Origin: Alphaproteobacteria bacterium
GTDB lineage: Bacteria > Pseudomonadota > Alphaproteobacteria > Ferrovibrionales > Ferrovibrionaceae
Direction: 5' to 3'
Assembly (NCBI GenBank): GCA_017307375.1
Contig: JAFKFH010000004.1
Span: forward strand, 1 to 64,000
Length of the DNA: 64,000 nucleotides
Positions 1 through 7,708 of the stretch are shown here, one piece after another. The number at the start of each line of letters is the position of its first letter. The stretch's first letter is position 1. The translations under genes were made by a program, and so were the position numbers. The notes under the pieces are model-generated. The model saw nothing but the letters and a program-made list of their open reading frames with translations, searched no databases and had not been told where the DNA came from.

Positions 1-251
1 ACCAGGCCCGACTGGGCGATCGCCGCCGACCCGACCTTGGTGATGTCGCGGCCGTTGTACATGATCCGGCCGCCGGTCGGGATCAGGAACTTGGTCAACA
101 GGTTGAAGCAGGTCGTCTTGCCTGCGCCGTTCGGCCCGATCAGCGCATGAATCGTATGGCGCCGGACCTGCAGCGCCACGTCGCGTACCGCGAAGAAACC
201 CTTGAACTGCTTCGTCAGGCCCGTGGTTTCAAGAATGTAGTCCTGTCCCAT
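1..251 (-). CDS. livG: Branched-chain amino acid ABC transporter ATP-binding protein (LivG-like), N-terminal part
   Basis: Partial gene: only the first 83 residues are inside the window and the 3' part lies before base 1. The visible protein starts MGQDYILETTGLTKQF and carries a Walker A motif, GPNGAGKTT, near residues 39-47. It is followed by FNLLTKFLIPTGGRI and a D-I-T-K motif, the usual arrangement in LivG ATPases that power high-affinity uptake of branched-chain amino acids. The protein would sit at the cytoplasmic face of the inner membrane with LivH/LivM permeases. The start is the ATG at 251. The family is clear; the substrate (amino acid versus urea or another amide) cannot be told from this fragment. 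Confidence 0.85.
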   Translation of the reverse strand, partial: MGQDYILETTGLTKQFKGFFAVRDVALQVRRHTIHALIGPNGAGKTTCFNLLTKFLIPTGGRIMYNGRDITKVGSAAIAQSGL

Positions 252-410
252 ACGCGCCCTGTACCTCCCTGTCAGCGTGTCGCTGTACGTCGTTTTCATT
301 TCTCGGGCGCATGAGCATATGCCAGCCGACCGCGATCCTGGCAAGCATTAAGGTGACGATCGGTTCAGGTATGTGAGGCGGAGCCGGCAAGTGCCTGAAA
401 AACCGGCAGT

Positions 411-2009
411 TCACGGAGATTTTACGGCGTCTGCCCGAATCATATCCGCTGCTTTTTCACCGATCATGATCGTCGGCGCATTGGTGTTGCCGGAGACCAG
501 CCGCGGCATGATCGAGGCATCGGCCACGCGCAGGCCGTCGACGCCGTGGACGCGCAACCGATGGTCGACGACCGCCTGGGTATCCGCACCCATCCGGCAG
601 GTGCCGACCGGGTGGTACTCGGTCTCGGCGGCGCGGCGGACGAAGTCGGCGAGCTCGGCGTCGCTGCGGATATCCGGGCCGGGAAAGCGCTCGCCGGCGA
701 CGACGCGGGCAAGCGGCGTCTGGGCAAAGATGTCACGCCCGACCTTCAGGCCTTCGACCAGCGTCTGCAGGTCGGCCGGATCGGCGAAATAGTTCGGGTC
801 GATTGCCGGGGCCTGGCGGGGATCGGACGATTTCAGGCGGATCTCGCCGGTGGAACGCGGGCGCAGCGTGCACATGTGCAGCGTCAGGCCCGGGCCGCCC
901 GGCTTCACCCGGGCATGGTCGATGATATAGGCCGGGATGAAATGATACTGCAGATCGGGCGTGGCCTGGTCGACGCCCAGGCGGACGAAGCCGCCGGCCT
1001 CCGCCGCGTTCGAAGTACCCGGGCCGTTTCCCTTCAGGTAGAAGTCCCAGGCGACCTTGACCGATGGCAGCGGCTTGTCCAGCCCGTCATAGGTGCGGGT
1101 GCCCGGGCGGCAGTCGGCGATCAGGTTGACGTCGATATGGTCCTGCAGGTTGCGGCCGACGCCCGGCAGGTGATGAACGACCGGCACCCCGACCTTTTCC
1201 AGCTCCGCCGCCGGACCGATTCCCGACAGCATCAGCAGTTGCGGCGAGTTGACCGCGCCGCCGGCGAGAATCACCTCGCAGGCCGCCATCGCCTGACGGG
1301 CCGGGCCGCCGCGGCGGGAGTATTCGACGCCGATGGCCCGCCCGCTGGCGGTCAGCACGCGCAAGGCCAGCGCCTCGGTGATGACCGTCAGATTCGGGCG
1401 GGACAGGGCCGGACGCAGATAGGCGGCCGCGGCGCTCCAGCGCCGGCCCTTCTTCTGCGTGACCTGGTAGAAGCCGAACCCCTCCTGCTGCGGCCCGTTG
1501 AAATCGGGATTGAGCCGATGGCCGGCGGAAACGGCGGCATCGAGGAAATCCTGCGTCAGCGGGTTGCGATGGATGTGGTCGGCGACGTTGAGCGGCCCAC
1601 CGACGCCATGCAGCGCATCCTCGCCGCGCTCCTGATTCTGCGCCCGGCGAAAGAAGGGCAGGACGTCGTCGAAGCTCCAGCCCTCGTTGCCAAGCTGGCG
1701 CCAGACATCGTAATCCTGCGCCTGGCCGCGGATGTAGATCATCGCGTTGATCGAGGACGAGCCGCCCAGCGTGCGACCGCGCGGCCAGTACAGCTTGCGG
1801 CCGTGCATCTGCGCCTGCGGCTCGGTCCAGTAGGCCCAATCGTAGCGCGATTCCATCAGCTTGACGACGCCGGCCGGCATGTGGATGAACGGCGAGCGGT
1901 CGGCCGGCCCGGCTTCGAGCAGCAGGACGCGGGCATTGCCATCCTCGCTCAACCGATTGGCAAGCACGCAGCCGGCCGAGCCGGCACCGACCACGACATA
2001 GTCGTACAT
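411..2009 (-). CDS. GMC family FAD-dependent oxidoreductase (choline/alcohol dehydrogenase-like)
   Basis: Predicted flavoprotein of 532 residues, the usual GMC length. The N-terminus YVVVGAGSAGCVLANRL is the Rossmann dinucleotide-binding motif for FAD. GRTLGGSSSINAMIYIRG near residue 80 and AGGAVNSPQLLMLSG near residue 250 match the two GMC signatures. The C-terminal HPVGTCRMG supplies the catalytic histidine, and SGNTNAPTIMIGEKA carries the second active-site position as Asn. Members oxidise choline, primary alcohols or polyethylene glycols; the substrate cannot be chosen here, and no betaine aldehyde dehydrogenase gene lies next to it. The start at 2009 has a strong GGGGAGGA ribosome binding site that lies inside a perfect hairpin (separate entry). 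Confidence 0.9.
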   Translation of the reverse strand: MYDYVVVGAGSAGCVLANRLSEDGNARVLLLEAGPADRSPFIHMPAGVVKLMESRYDWAYWTEPQAQMHGRKLYWPRGRTLGGSSSINAMIYIRGQAQDYDVWRQLGNEGWSFDDVLPFFRRAQNQERGEDALHGVGGPLNVADHIHRNPLTQDFLDAAVSAGHRLNPDFNGPQQEGFGFYQVTQKKGRRWSAAAAYLRPALSRPNLTVITEALALRVLTASGRAIGVEYSRRGGPARQAMAACEVILAGGAVNSPQLLMLSGIGPAAELEKVGVPVVHHLPGVGRNLQDHIDVNLIADCRPGTRTYDGLDKPLPSVKVAWDFYLKGNGPGTSNAAEAGGFVRLGVDQATPDLQYHFIPAYIIDHARVKPGGPGLTLHMCTLRPRSTGEIRLKSSDPRQAPAIDPNYFADPADLQTLVEGLKVGRDIFAQTPLARVVAGERFPGPDIRSDAELADFVRRAAETEYHPVGTCRMGADTQAVVDHRLRVHGVDGLRVADASIMPRLVSGNTNAPTIMIGEKAADMIRADAVKSP

Positions 2010-2016
2010 CGCCGTT

Positions 2017-2041
2017 TCCTCCCCAAGGTTATTGGGGAGGA
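2017..2041 (-). promoter_or_regulatory. Perfect 10-bp hairpin that contains the ribosome binding site of the GMC oxidoreductase gene
   Basis: Arms at 2017-2026 and 2032-2041 are exact reverse complements (TCCTCCCCAA and TTGGGGAGGA on the plus strand) with a 5-base loop. Read on the minus strand, the distal arm is TTGGGGAGGA, the Shine-Dalgarno sequence placed about 6 bases before the ATG at 2009. If the stem forms, the ribosome binding site is paired. This suggests translational control, for example by temperature, ligand or RNA-binding protein. It could also be a protein-binding palindrome at DNA level. Confidence 0.6.
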
Positions 2042-2077
2042 CGGTAGCCGATGCGTAGCCGTGTGGCTACAGCGTGA

Positions 2078-2320
2078 TTATGAAAAAGCCTTGAAGGTGA
2101 TCAGCGTGAACGTGTCGCGCACGCCCGGAATGGTCTGCAGGCGCGAGACGACGAAATGCCCGATATCCTCGCCTTCCGGCAGGAAGCACTTCATCAGCAG
2201 GTCGTACTGGCCGGAGGTCGAGTGGACCTCCGACACCTGCTCGACATTCTCGACTGCCTCGCCCGCCACGTCGTAGGAGCGGCCGAGTTCGCATTTCACC
2301 ATCACGAAGATCGTCTGCAT
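2078..2320 (-). CDS. Stand-alone Lrp/AsnC ligand-binding (RAM) domain protein
   Basis: Small protein of 80 residues with no DNA-binding part. The sequence (FVMVKCELGRSYDVA, then VHSTSGQYDLLMKCFLP and a C-terminal VRDTFTLITFKAF) fits the alpha-beta RAM domain of Lrp/AsnC regulators, which binds amino acids and builds octamers. The usual N-terminal helix-turn-helix is missing, and the region upstream encodes a helicase, so this is not a truncated start. Such stand-alone domains are thought to sense amino acids or to modify full-length Lrp proteins by mixed oligomers. The gene lies two bases after the DEAD-box helicase stop on the same strand, so the two are probably cotranscribed. Confidence 0.8.
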   Translation of the reverse strand: MQTIFVMVKCELGRSYDVAGEAVENVEQVSEVHSTSGQYDLLMKCFLPEGEDIGHFVVSRLQTIPGVRDTFTLITFKAFS

Positions 2321-2322
2321 CG

Positions 2323-3765
2323 TCAGGCGCTCTTGCGGATCACCGGGCGCAGCAGGAACGCCGGAATATGGTCGCCGAAGGCCAGCACCGGCCGGTCGTC
2401 GGCCTCGTCATTGGCCCGTTCGCGCGGGCGACGGCGATTGGCCTTGGCCTCGTCCAGCGCGATGGGGCGCGACGGTTCGCGCTCGGGCGCCGCCTTGGCA
2501 GCGGCAGGCTTGGCGGCGGCCGGCTTGCGCTCGGCCGCCTTGGGGGCGGCAGGCGCCCGCTCGGCCCGCTCGGCGGCAGGCTTGGCCGCGCCACGGCGCC
2601 CGCGACGGTCGCGCGAACGGGGGGCTTCGTCTTCGGTGCCGGGTTCGTAACCGTCCAGCGTGACCACCGGAATCGCCTTGCCCATCATCCGCTCGATCGC
2701 ATTCACGTATTTCGACTCGTCGGCCGTGGCGAGCGTGAAGGCATGACCCTCGGCGCCGGCGCGGCCGGTACGCCCGATGCGGTGGACGTAATCCTCGCTG
2801 TGGATCGGCACGTCGAAATTGAAGACGTGGCTCAGCCCCTGGATGTCGATACCGCGCGCGGCGACGTCGGAAGCGACCAGGATCGAAATCTCGCCGGCCT
2901 TGAAGCGGGCCAGCATTTCCATGCGCGCCGGCTGGCTCATGTCGCCGTGCAGCGCGCCGACCGAGAACTGATGCTTTTCAAGCGACTTCCAGAGGATCTG
3001 GACGTCGCGCTTGCGGTTGCAGAAGATGATCGCGTTGCGGACGTTTTCCTTGCGGATCAGCTGGCGCAGCACCTCGCGCTTGTCGGCGGTCGAGACGCGC
3101 AGCAGGCCTTGCGCGACGGTCTCCGCCGCGGTGGCCTGGCGGGCGACCGAAATCTCCTTCGGGTTCGACAGGAACTGCTCGGTCAGCTTGCGCATCTCGG
3201 GCGCCATGGTGGCCGAGAAGAACAGCGTCTGGCGCATCTGCGGCAGCAGCTTCACGATCCGCTCGACATCGGGCATGAAGCCCATGTCCAGCATACGGTC
3301 GGCTTCGTCGATCACCAGGATCTTGACGTCGTTGAGCATGATCCCGCCGCGCTCGAAATGATCGAGCAGGCGACCCGGGGTCGCGATCAGCACGTTGACG
3401 CCGCGGTCCAGCGCCTTTTCCTGGTCGGAGAACGAGACGCCGCCGATCAGCAGCGCCTTGGACAGCTTGGTATATTTGCCGTACTTGTCGAAGCTCGACG
3501 CGACCTGGTCGGCCAGTTCGCGGGTCGGCTCGAGGATCAGCGCGCCGGGCATGCGGGCCCGCGCACGGGAATCGGCCAGGATGTCGATCAGCGGCAAGGT
3601 GAAACCGGCCGTCTTGCCGGTTCCGGTCTGGGCGACGGCGAGCAGGTCGCGGCCCATCAGAACATAGGGAATTGCTTGAGCCTGTACGGGGGTCGGCTCG
3701 ACGTAGCCAGCCTCGGTGACCGCCTTCAGGACGGGTTCGCTGAGGCCCAGGTCGGAAAATGTCAT
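2323..3765 (-). CDS. DEAD-box ATP-dependent RNA helicase (RhlE-like)
   Basis: 480 residues with the full DEAD-box motif set: a Q motif region (TFSDLGLSEPVLKAV, PTPVQAQAIP), Walker A AQTGTGKT, PTRELA, TPGR, DEAD inside VIDEADRMLDMGF, SAT, and the C-terminal HRIGRTGRAG motif VI. After residue 370 comes a basic, Ala/Pro/Lys/Arg-rich tail typical of RhlE-type proteins that bind RNA loosely. These enzymes unwind structured RNA in ribosome assembly or cold adaptation. The short AsnC-domain gene follows by two bases. The start at 3765 lies at the edge of a 144-bp divergent spacer shared with the isochorismatase-fold gene. Confidence 0.93.
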   Translation of the reverse strand: MTFSDLGLSEPVLKAVTEAGYVEPTPVQAQAIPYVLMGRDLLAVAQTGTGKTAGFTLPLIDILADSRARARMPGALILEPTRELADQVASSFDKYGKYTKLSKALLIGGVSFSDQEKALDRGVNVLIATPGRLLDHFERGGIMLNDVKILVIDEADRMLDMGFMPDVERIVKLLPQMRQTLFFSATMAPEMRKLTEQFLSNPKEISVARQATAAETVAQGLLRVSTADKREVLRQLIRKENVRNAIIFCNRKRDVQILWKSLEKHQFSVGALHGDMSQPARMEMLARFKAGEISILVASDVAARGIDIQGLSHVFNFDVPIHSEDYVHRIGRTGRAGAEGHAFTLATADESKYVNAIERMMGKAIPVVTLDGYEPGTEDEAPRSRDRRGRRGAAKPAAERAERAPAAPKAAERKPAAAKPAAAKAAPEREPSRPIALDEAKANRRRPRERANDEADDRPVLAFGDHIPAFLLRPVIRKSA

Positions 3766-3909
3766 CGCAGGTTCCAGGAAACGGCGCCATCATTGGTGCC
3801 GTAGCCAGCGCAAAATGCGCGATTTCCGCCAGTTTGTCAAATCGATGCTGCATTGCAACATGAAATTTCCCCGGCAATCGTTGCCGTTTAGCCGCAGGTG
3901 GGAGGAAAA

Positions 3910-4452
3910 ATGCTGATCGAACGGTCAAATTCTTTGCTGCTGGTGGTCGACATCCAGTCCCGGCTGATGCCGGCGATCCATCAGGCCGAGATGGTGGAAC
4001 TGGGCGCGGTGATCCTGCTCGACGCCGCCGCGCGGCTCGGCGTGCCGCGGCTGATTTCCGAACAGTATCCGAAAGGTCTGGGGCCGACCGTCCCGGTTGT
4101 CGCCAATGCGGCCGGCGATGTCGTGCCGCTGCCCAAGATCACCTTTTCCTGCGCCGCGGATCCCGGCATCGCCGCCGCGATCCGTGCCGCGGGCCGCCAG
4201 CAGATCGTGCTGGCCGGCGCGGAGGCCCATGTCTGCGTGCTGCAATCGGCGCTGGGGTTCAAGGCCGAGGGCTACGATGTGGTGATCGTGGCCGACGCCA
4301 CCTCGTCACGCCGGCCGGAGAGCAAGGCGGTCGCCTTGCGCCGTGCCGCGCAGGCCGGCATCGTCGTCGCGACGGTCGAGATGGTGCTGTTCGAGTGGCT
4401 GGGCGCCGCCGGCACCGAAGAATTCCGCGCGATTTCGCGGCTGATCAAGTAA
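3910..4452 (+). CDS. Isochorismatase-family cysteine hydrolase
   Basis: Predicted cytoplasmic hydrolase of 180 residues. The catalytic triad of the family can be read: Asp14 in LLLVVDIQSRLMP, Lys76 in PLPKITFSC and Cys109 in EAHVCVLQSAL, with the expected cis-peptide neighbourhood before the Cys. The family includes nicotinamidases and small amidases; the divergent YcaC-like branch fits best because no metal-site DxHxxxH pattern is evident. The ATG at 3910 is chosen because a GGGAGGAAAA ribosome binding site precedes it. An in-frame GTG at 3898 would overlap that site. The substrate is unknown. Confidence 0.85.
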   Translation: MLIERSNSLLLVVDIQSRLMPAIHQAEMVELGAVILLDAAARLGVPRLISEQYPKGLGPTVPVVANAAGDVVPLPKITFSCAADPGIAAAIRAAGRQQIVLAGAEAHVCVLQSALGFKAEGYDVVIVADATSSRRPESKAVALRRAAQAGIVVATVEMVLFEWLGAAGTEEFRAISRLIK

Positions 4453-4528
4453 AAGCCCGTCGCTACTCGATCGTCATGGCCGCTGGCGGGGCACGCCCGG
4501 CAGCGGCTTCAAACATTGGATTCTTCGT

Positions 4529-5230
4529 ATGGATCGCATCCCCCTGGTCCTCCTGCCCGGCGTGCTGCTGCGCGACGATCTCTGGACCGAACAGAAGCGC
4601 CTGTTGGCCGGGCGAGCCGAGCCGATCGTCTACAACGACCATTCCAGCCACGACGATATGGGCGCGATCGCGCGGGCGATCCTGGCTAAGGCGCCGCGCC
4701 GGTTTGCGCTCGCCGGCCTGTCGATGGGGGGCTATGTCGCGATGGAGATCATGGCCCAGGCGCCCGAGCGGGTGATCAAGCTGGCCTTGCTCGACACCCA
4801 TGCCCGCGCCGATGCCGACACGGTCAAGGTGCTGCGCCAGCAGCGCATCGACCTGTCGCGGCGGGGCAAGTTCGTCGGGCTGTCGCGCAAGCTGTTCAAG
4901 GAATGGGTTCATCCCGACCGGGCCGAGGACGAGACCCTGCGCAACCGCGTCGCCGCGATGGCCCAGGCAACCGGCCGCGACGGGTTCGTCAATCAGTACA
5001 CCGCGCTGATGAACCGCCCCGACCGGCGCGCCGACATCGCCGGCTATCGGCTGCCCACGCTGGTGCTGTGCGGACGCGAGGATGCGGTCACGCCGCTTGA
5101 GCTGTCGCAGGAGATGGCCGGGCTGATCCCCGGCGCCGAACTCGCCGTCATCGAGCATTGCGGCCACCTCTCCACGATGGAAGAGCCGGAGGCGGTGGCC
5201 GCAGCGCTCGATCGCTGGCTGGCCGATTAG
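4529..5230 (+). CDS. Alpha/beta hydrolase
   Basis: 233 residues. The oxyanion-hole segment is LVLLPGVLLRDDLW and the nucleophile elbow is GLSMGGY with Ser65. The likely acid is in LCGREDAVTPLE and the catalytic His in EHCGHLSTMEEPEAV near the C-terminus. There is no signal peptide, so it should act in the cytoplasm as an esterase or C-C hydrolase on an unknown substrate. It follows the isochorismatase-fold gene by 76 bases on the same strand and may share its transcript. Its stop overlaps the convergent phoD-like gene by four bases. Confidence 0.85.
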   Translation: MDRIPLVLLPGVLLRDDLWTEQKRLLAGRAEPIVYNDHSSHDDMGAIARAILAKAPRRFALAGLSMGGYVAMEIMAQAPERVIKLALLDTHARADADTVKVLRQQRIDLSRRGKFVGLSRKLFKEWVHPDRAEDETLRNRVAAMAQATGRDGFVNQYTALMNRPDRRADIAGYRLPTLVLCGREDAVTPLELSQEMAGLIPGAELAVIEHCGHLSTMEEPEAVAAALDRWLAD

Positions 5231-7014
5231 GACAGCCGGGTCATCGCCTTCGCCCCCGCGGCGACCTGGAACACCGCATCGGTGGTCGCGGTGTAGCTGC
5301 GGGTGAAGACGTTGTTGAATGCGACGTATTCGGCCCGGGCGGCCGACGGCGTCAGTTCGATGACGACATAGCCGCGCCGCGCGGTATCGGCATAGACCAG
5401 CTTGTCGAGGACGGAGCGGTTGGCGGACGTCTCGATCAGCAGGCGGGCCAGCTTGGCCGGATCGACGCCGATCAGCGTCTGCTCGAAACCGGGCGATGTC
5501 ACGCTGGACGTGCCGAACTCGACGCCCAGCGGGCGGATGCCCTGGGTGGTCGCAAGCGACAGGTTGGCCGCCCAGGCATTGTGGCTGTCCCCGGCCAGAA
5601 CCAGCGGATTCTTTGCCGCGGCCAGCATGCGGCCCAGGCGCAGCTTGGCGGCGGGATAGCCGGTCCAGGCATCCTGGGCCGACGGGCTGGGCGCCCCGGC
5701 GGCGCCGAGGGCGGCGAACTGTGCGCCGGTGCCCTTGCCGAACAGCTGGTCCAGCAGGCCCGAAAGCTGTGCCTTCTCGGCCGTCGTCAGGATCGCCGAC
5801 GACATGTAGTCCGGCGTCGGCTGGTACTGGTAGAGCATCTGGCTGCCGATGACCTGCCAGGTCTGCGTCGACGTGGCGATCTGGTCGGCCAGCCAGGCTT
5901 CCTGGGCCTGGCCCAGGATCTGACGCGAGACGCCGGCGGCGGTGACGTCGAGCGGGAATTCGCCGGTGGCGGTCATCCCGGCATAGACGGCATAGAGCTG
6001 CGGGCTGGCAATCTCGTCGGCCGTCTCGAACTGCGCATCACGCCCGACCAGGCGGGTGTCGAGCATTGCCAGCCGGGCGAGATTGCCGAAGTCGAAACGG
6101 CGATAGATCGGGGCCGGGTTGCCGGCCGCATCGATGCGGGTACCACCGGCCGGCTCGCGGATCGGCAGCCAGTTGTAGAAGGCGTTGACGGCCGCGATCT
6201 TGCGCGCGACCCAGCTGCCTTCGGTCGCCGGCTGGTGATTGTGGGCACCATCCTTCCACGCATTGTCGGCGGTCTCGTGGTCGTCCCAGACGACGATCCA
6301 CGGCGCCTTGGCATGCAGCGCCTGCAGGTCGGGGTCGCTCTTGTAGGTGATGTAGCGCTGGCGGTAGTCGTCGGCCGCGACGATCTCCTTGCGCGGCAGG
6401 ACGAGGTCGGCGCGCGGCTCGGTGACCGCGCCGGCCGCCATCGCGGCAGTGACGTAGCCACCAGGGGCGTATTCGTAGATGTAGTCGCCCAGCGCCAGCA
6501 CGAAGTCGATGTCACCACGCTGCGCGGCGTGGCCGTAGACGTTGAAGAAGCCCTTCTCGTAATTGGCGCAAGAGAACATCGCCAGGCGGAGCTTGGCGAC
6601 GTCGCCGGCGGGAAGGGTGCGGGTCGTGCCGATGGCCGAGCGCTGATCCTGGCGGTAGAAGCGATAATAATAGGTCGTGCCGGGTTCCAGGCCCTGGACG
6701 TCGACCTTGACGAGCCAGTCATTGGCGGCGGTGACATTGACGACGCCGCCGGTGAAATGGACCGACATGTCGGGCTGGCGCGACACCTGCCAGACCAGCT
6801 GGAAATCGCTGCGCTGGTCGTCGGGCACGGCGCGCGTCCAGATGATCACGCCGGTGGTCTGCGGATCGCCCGAGGCGATGCCCTGCGGGAAGGTGAGGCT
6901 CGGCGCGGCCTGTGCGAAATCAGGGGTGAAGGTCGCGGTCGCGATGCCGGCGGCTGCGGCGGCCTTCAGCGCGTCGCGGCGCGTGATGGCGGCGGCGTGG
7001 CGGGGGTGGCTCAT
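5227..7014 (-). CDS. phoD: Alkaline phosphatase D family protein, Tat-exported
   Basis: 595 residues. The N-terminus has a twin-arginine motif (TRRDALK, residues 11-17), an alanine-rich hydrophobic stretch and a likely AQA cleavage site near residue 36, so the folded enzyme should be exported by Tat. The mature part begins with a PhoD N-terminal beta domain (FPQGIASGDPQTTGVIIWTR). The metal-ligand segments follow: ALGDYIYEY, VVWDDHETADNAW and LAGDSHNAWAANL. PhoD enzymes hydrolyse phosphate mono- and diesters and use Fe/Ca. No Pho box is evident upstream by eye, so phosphate regulation is not shown. Confidence 0.92.
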   Translation of the reverse strand: MSHPRHAAAITRRDALKAAAAAGIATATFTPDFAQAAPSLTFPQGIASGDPQTTGVIIWTRAVPDDQRSDFQLVWQVSRQPDMSVHFTGGVVNVTAANDWLVKVDVQGLEPGTTYYYRFYRQDQRSAIGTTRTLPAGDVAKLRLAMFSCANYEKGFFNVYGHAAQRGDIDFVLALGDYIYEYAPGGYVTAAMAAGAVTEPRADLVLPRKEIVAADDYRQRYITYKSDPDLQALHAKAPWIVVWDDHETADNAWKDGAHNHQPATEGSWVARKIAAVNAFYNWLPIREPAGGTRIDAAGNPAPIYRRFDFGNLARLAMLDTRLVGRDAQFETADEIASPQLYAVYAGMTATGEFPLDVTAAGVSRQILGQAQEAWLADQIATSTQTWQVIGSQMLYQYQPTPDYMSSAILTTAEKAQLSGLLDQLFGKGTGAQFAALGAAGAPSPSAQDAWTGYPAAKLRLGRMLAAAKNPLVLAGDSHNAWAANLSLATTQGIRPLGVEFGTSSVTSPGFEQTLIGVDPAKLARLLIETSANRSVLDKLVYADTARRGYVVIELTPSAARAEYVAFNNVFTRSYTATTDAVFQVAAGAKAMTRLS

Positions 7015-7094
7015 GGCTGGGTTGTCTCCGCTGACGGGTGATGACCCCGTCTAGCGAAGTTCCAAGACGTTTCCGTTCCGGTTCTATGAAGCTT

Positions 7095-7655
7095 TTAGCA
7101 ATAGGGTCCGCACATCGGGCTCATGCCCAGCGTGGGGTCGTAGGGCGGCAGCATCGAGACCATCATGTCGGCCATCAGGCTGCGATAGGCCGGGTCGGCC
7201 AGCGACTGCACCGGGCCGGTCTTGCCCTCGGTATAGGCGATCGCCCGGTTGACCGAACAGAACGCGGCCATGATCACGGTTTCCTGCCCGTTCGGCGGGC
7301 GGACCGCGACGCCGTTGATGTCGCTGCACAGATTGTCGAACGACTGGTTCGGATTGACCGGGTTGAAGGCGAAGGCCAGCCGGAAGTTCATGTTGGCATC
7401 GGCGTTCGGCCGCGTCGTCGGCTTGGTCGGCGGCAGATAGCCCGGCAGCGGCACCGCGTTGGCGATCGCTTCCGGCTCGGTCGGTTGCGGGAACGGGTTG
7501 CCGACCAGCTGGACGGGCAGGGTGCCCGACTGCCCGGCATAGCCGACCAGCCCCGGCGAATAGGGCGGCAGCTGGTCGGTGAAATAGATCGTGTTCAGCC
7601 CGCCACAGCCGGCGAGACCGAGGCCGAGCAACGCAAGAATGGCGAACCGACGCAT
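7095..7655 (-). CDS. Putative lipoprotein of unknown function
   Basis: Starting at the ATG at 7655, the protein reads MRRFAILALLGLGLAGCGG, a lipoprotein signal peptide with lipobox LAGC at about residues 14-17. This start is preferred over the upstream ATG at 7691 because the latter adds a charged stretch before the signal. The mature protein (about 170 residues) is Pro- and Asn-rich (PPYSPGLVGYAGQSG, LPPTKPTTRPNADANM) and ends in a short Cys-containing tail MCGPYC. I recognise no domain. It lies between phoD and parE, all on the minus strand, with gaps of 80 and 53 bases. Confidence 0.7.
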   Translation of the reverse strand: MRRFAILALLGLGLAGCGGLNTIYFTDQLPPYSPGLVGYAGQSGTLPVQLVGNPFPQPTEPEAIANAVPLPGYLPPTKPTTRPNADANMNFRLAFAFNPVNPNQSFDNLCSDINGVAVRPPNGQETVIMAAFCSVNRAIAYTEGKTGPVQSLADPAYRSLMADMMVSMLPPYDPTLGMSPMCGPYC

Positions 7656-7708
7656 CCGACTGCTCCCAACACGACTTCGAGCGCCGCCCATGATATCGGG
7701 CGGGCGGC

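Noticed and set aside
546-2276. 576-residue plus-strand open frame opposite the GMC oxidoreductase
   Set aside because: It covers the oxidoreductase gene on the other strand, has Arg/Val/Asp-rich antisense composition and no ribosome binding site; the minus-strand protein has all GMC motifs.
5158-7041. 627-residue plus-strand open frame opposite phoD
   Set aside because: Antisense shadow in high-G+C DNA. The minus-strand frame carries the Tat signal and PhoD metal motifs.
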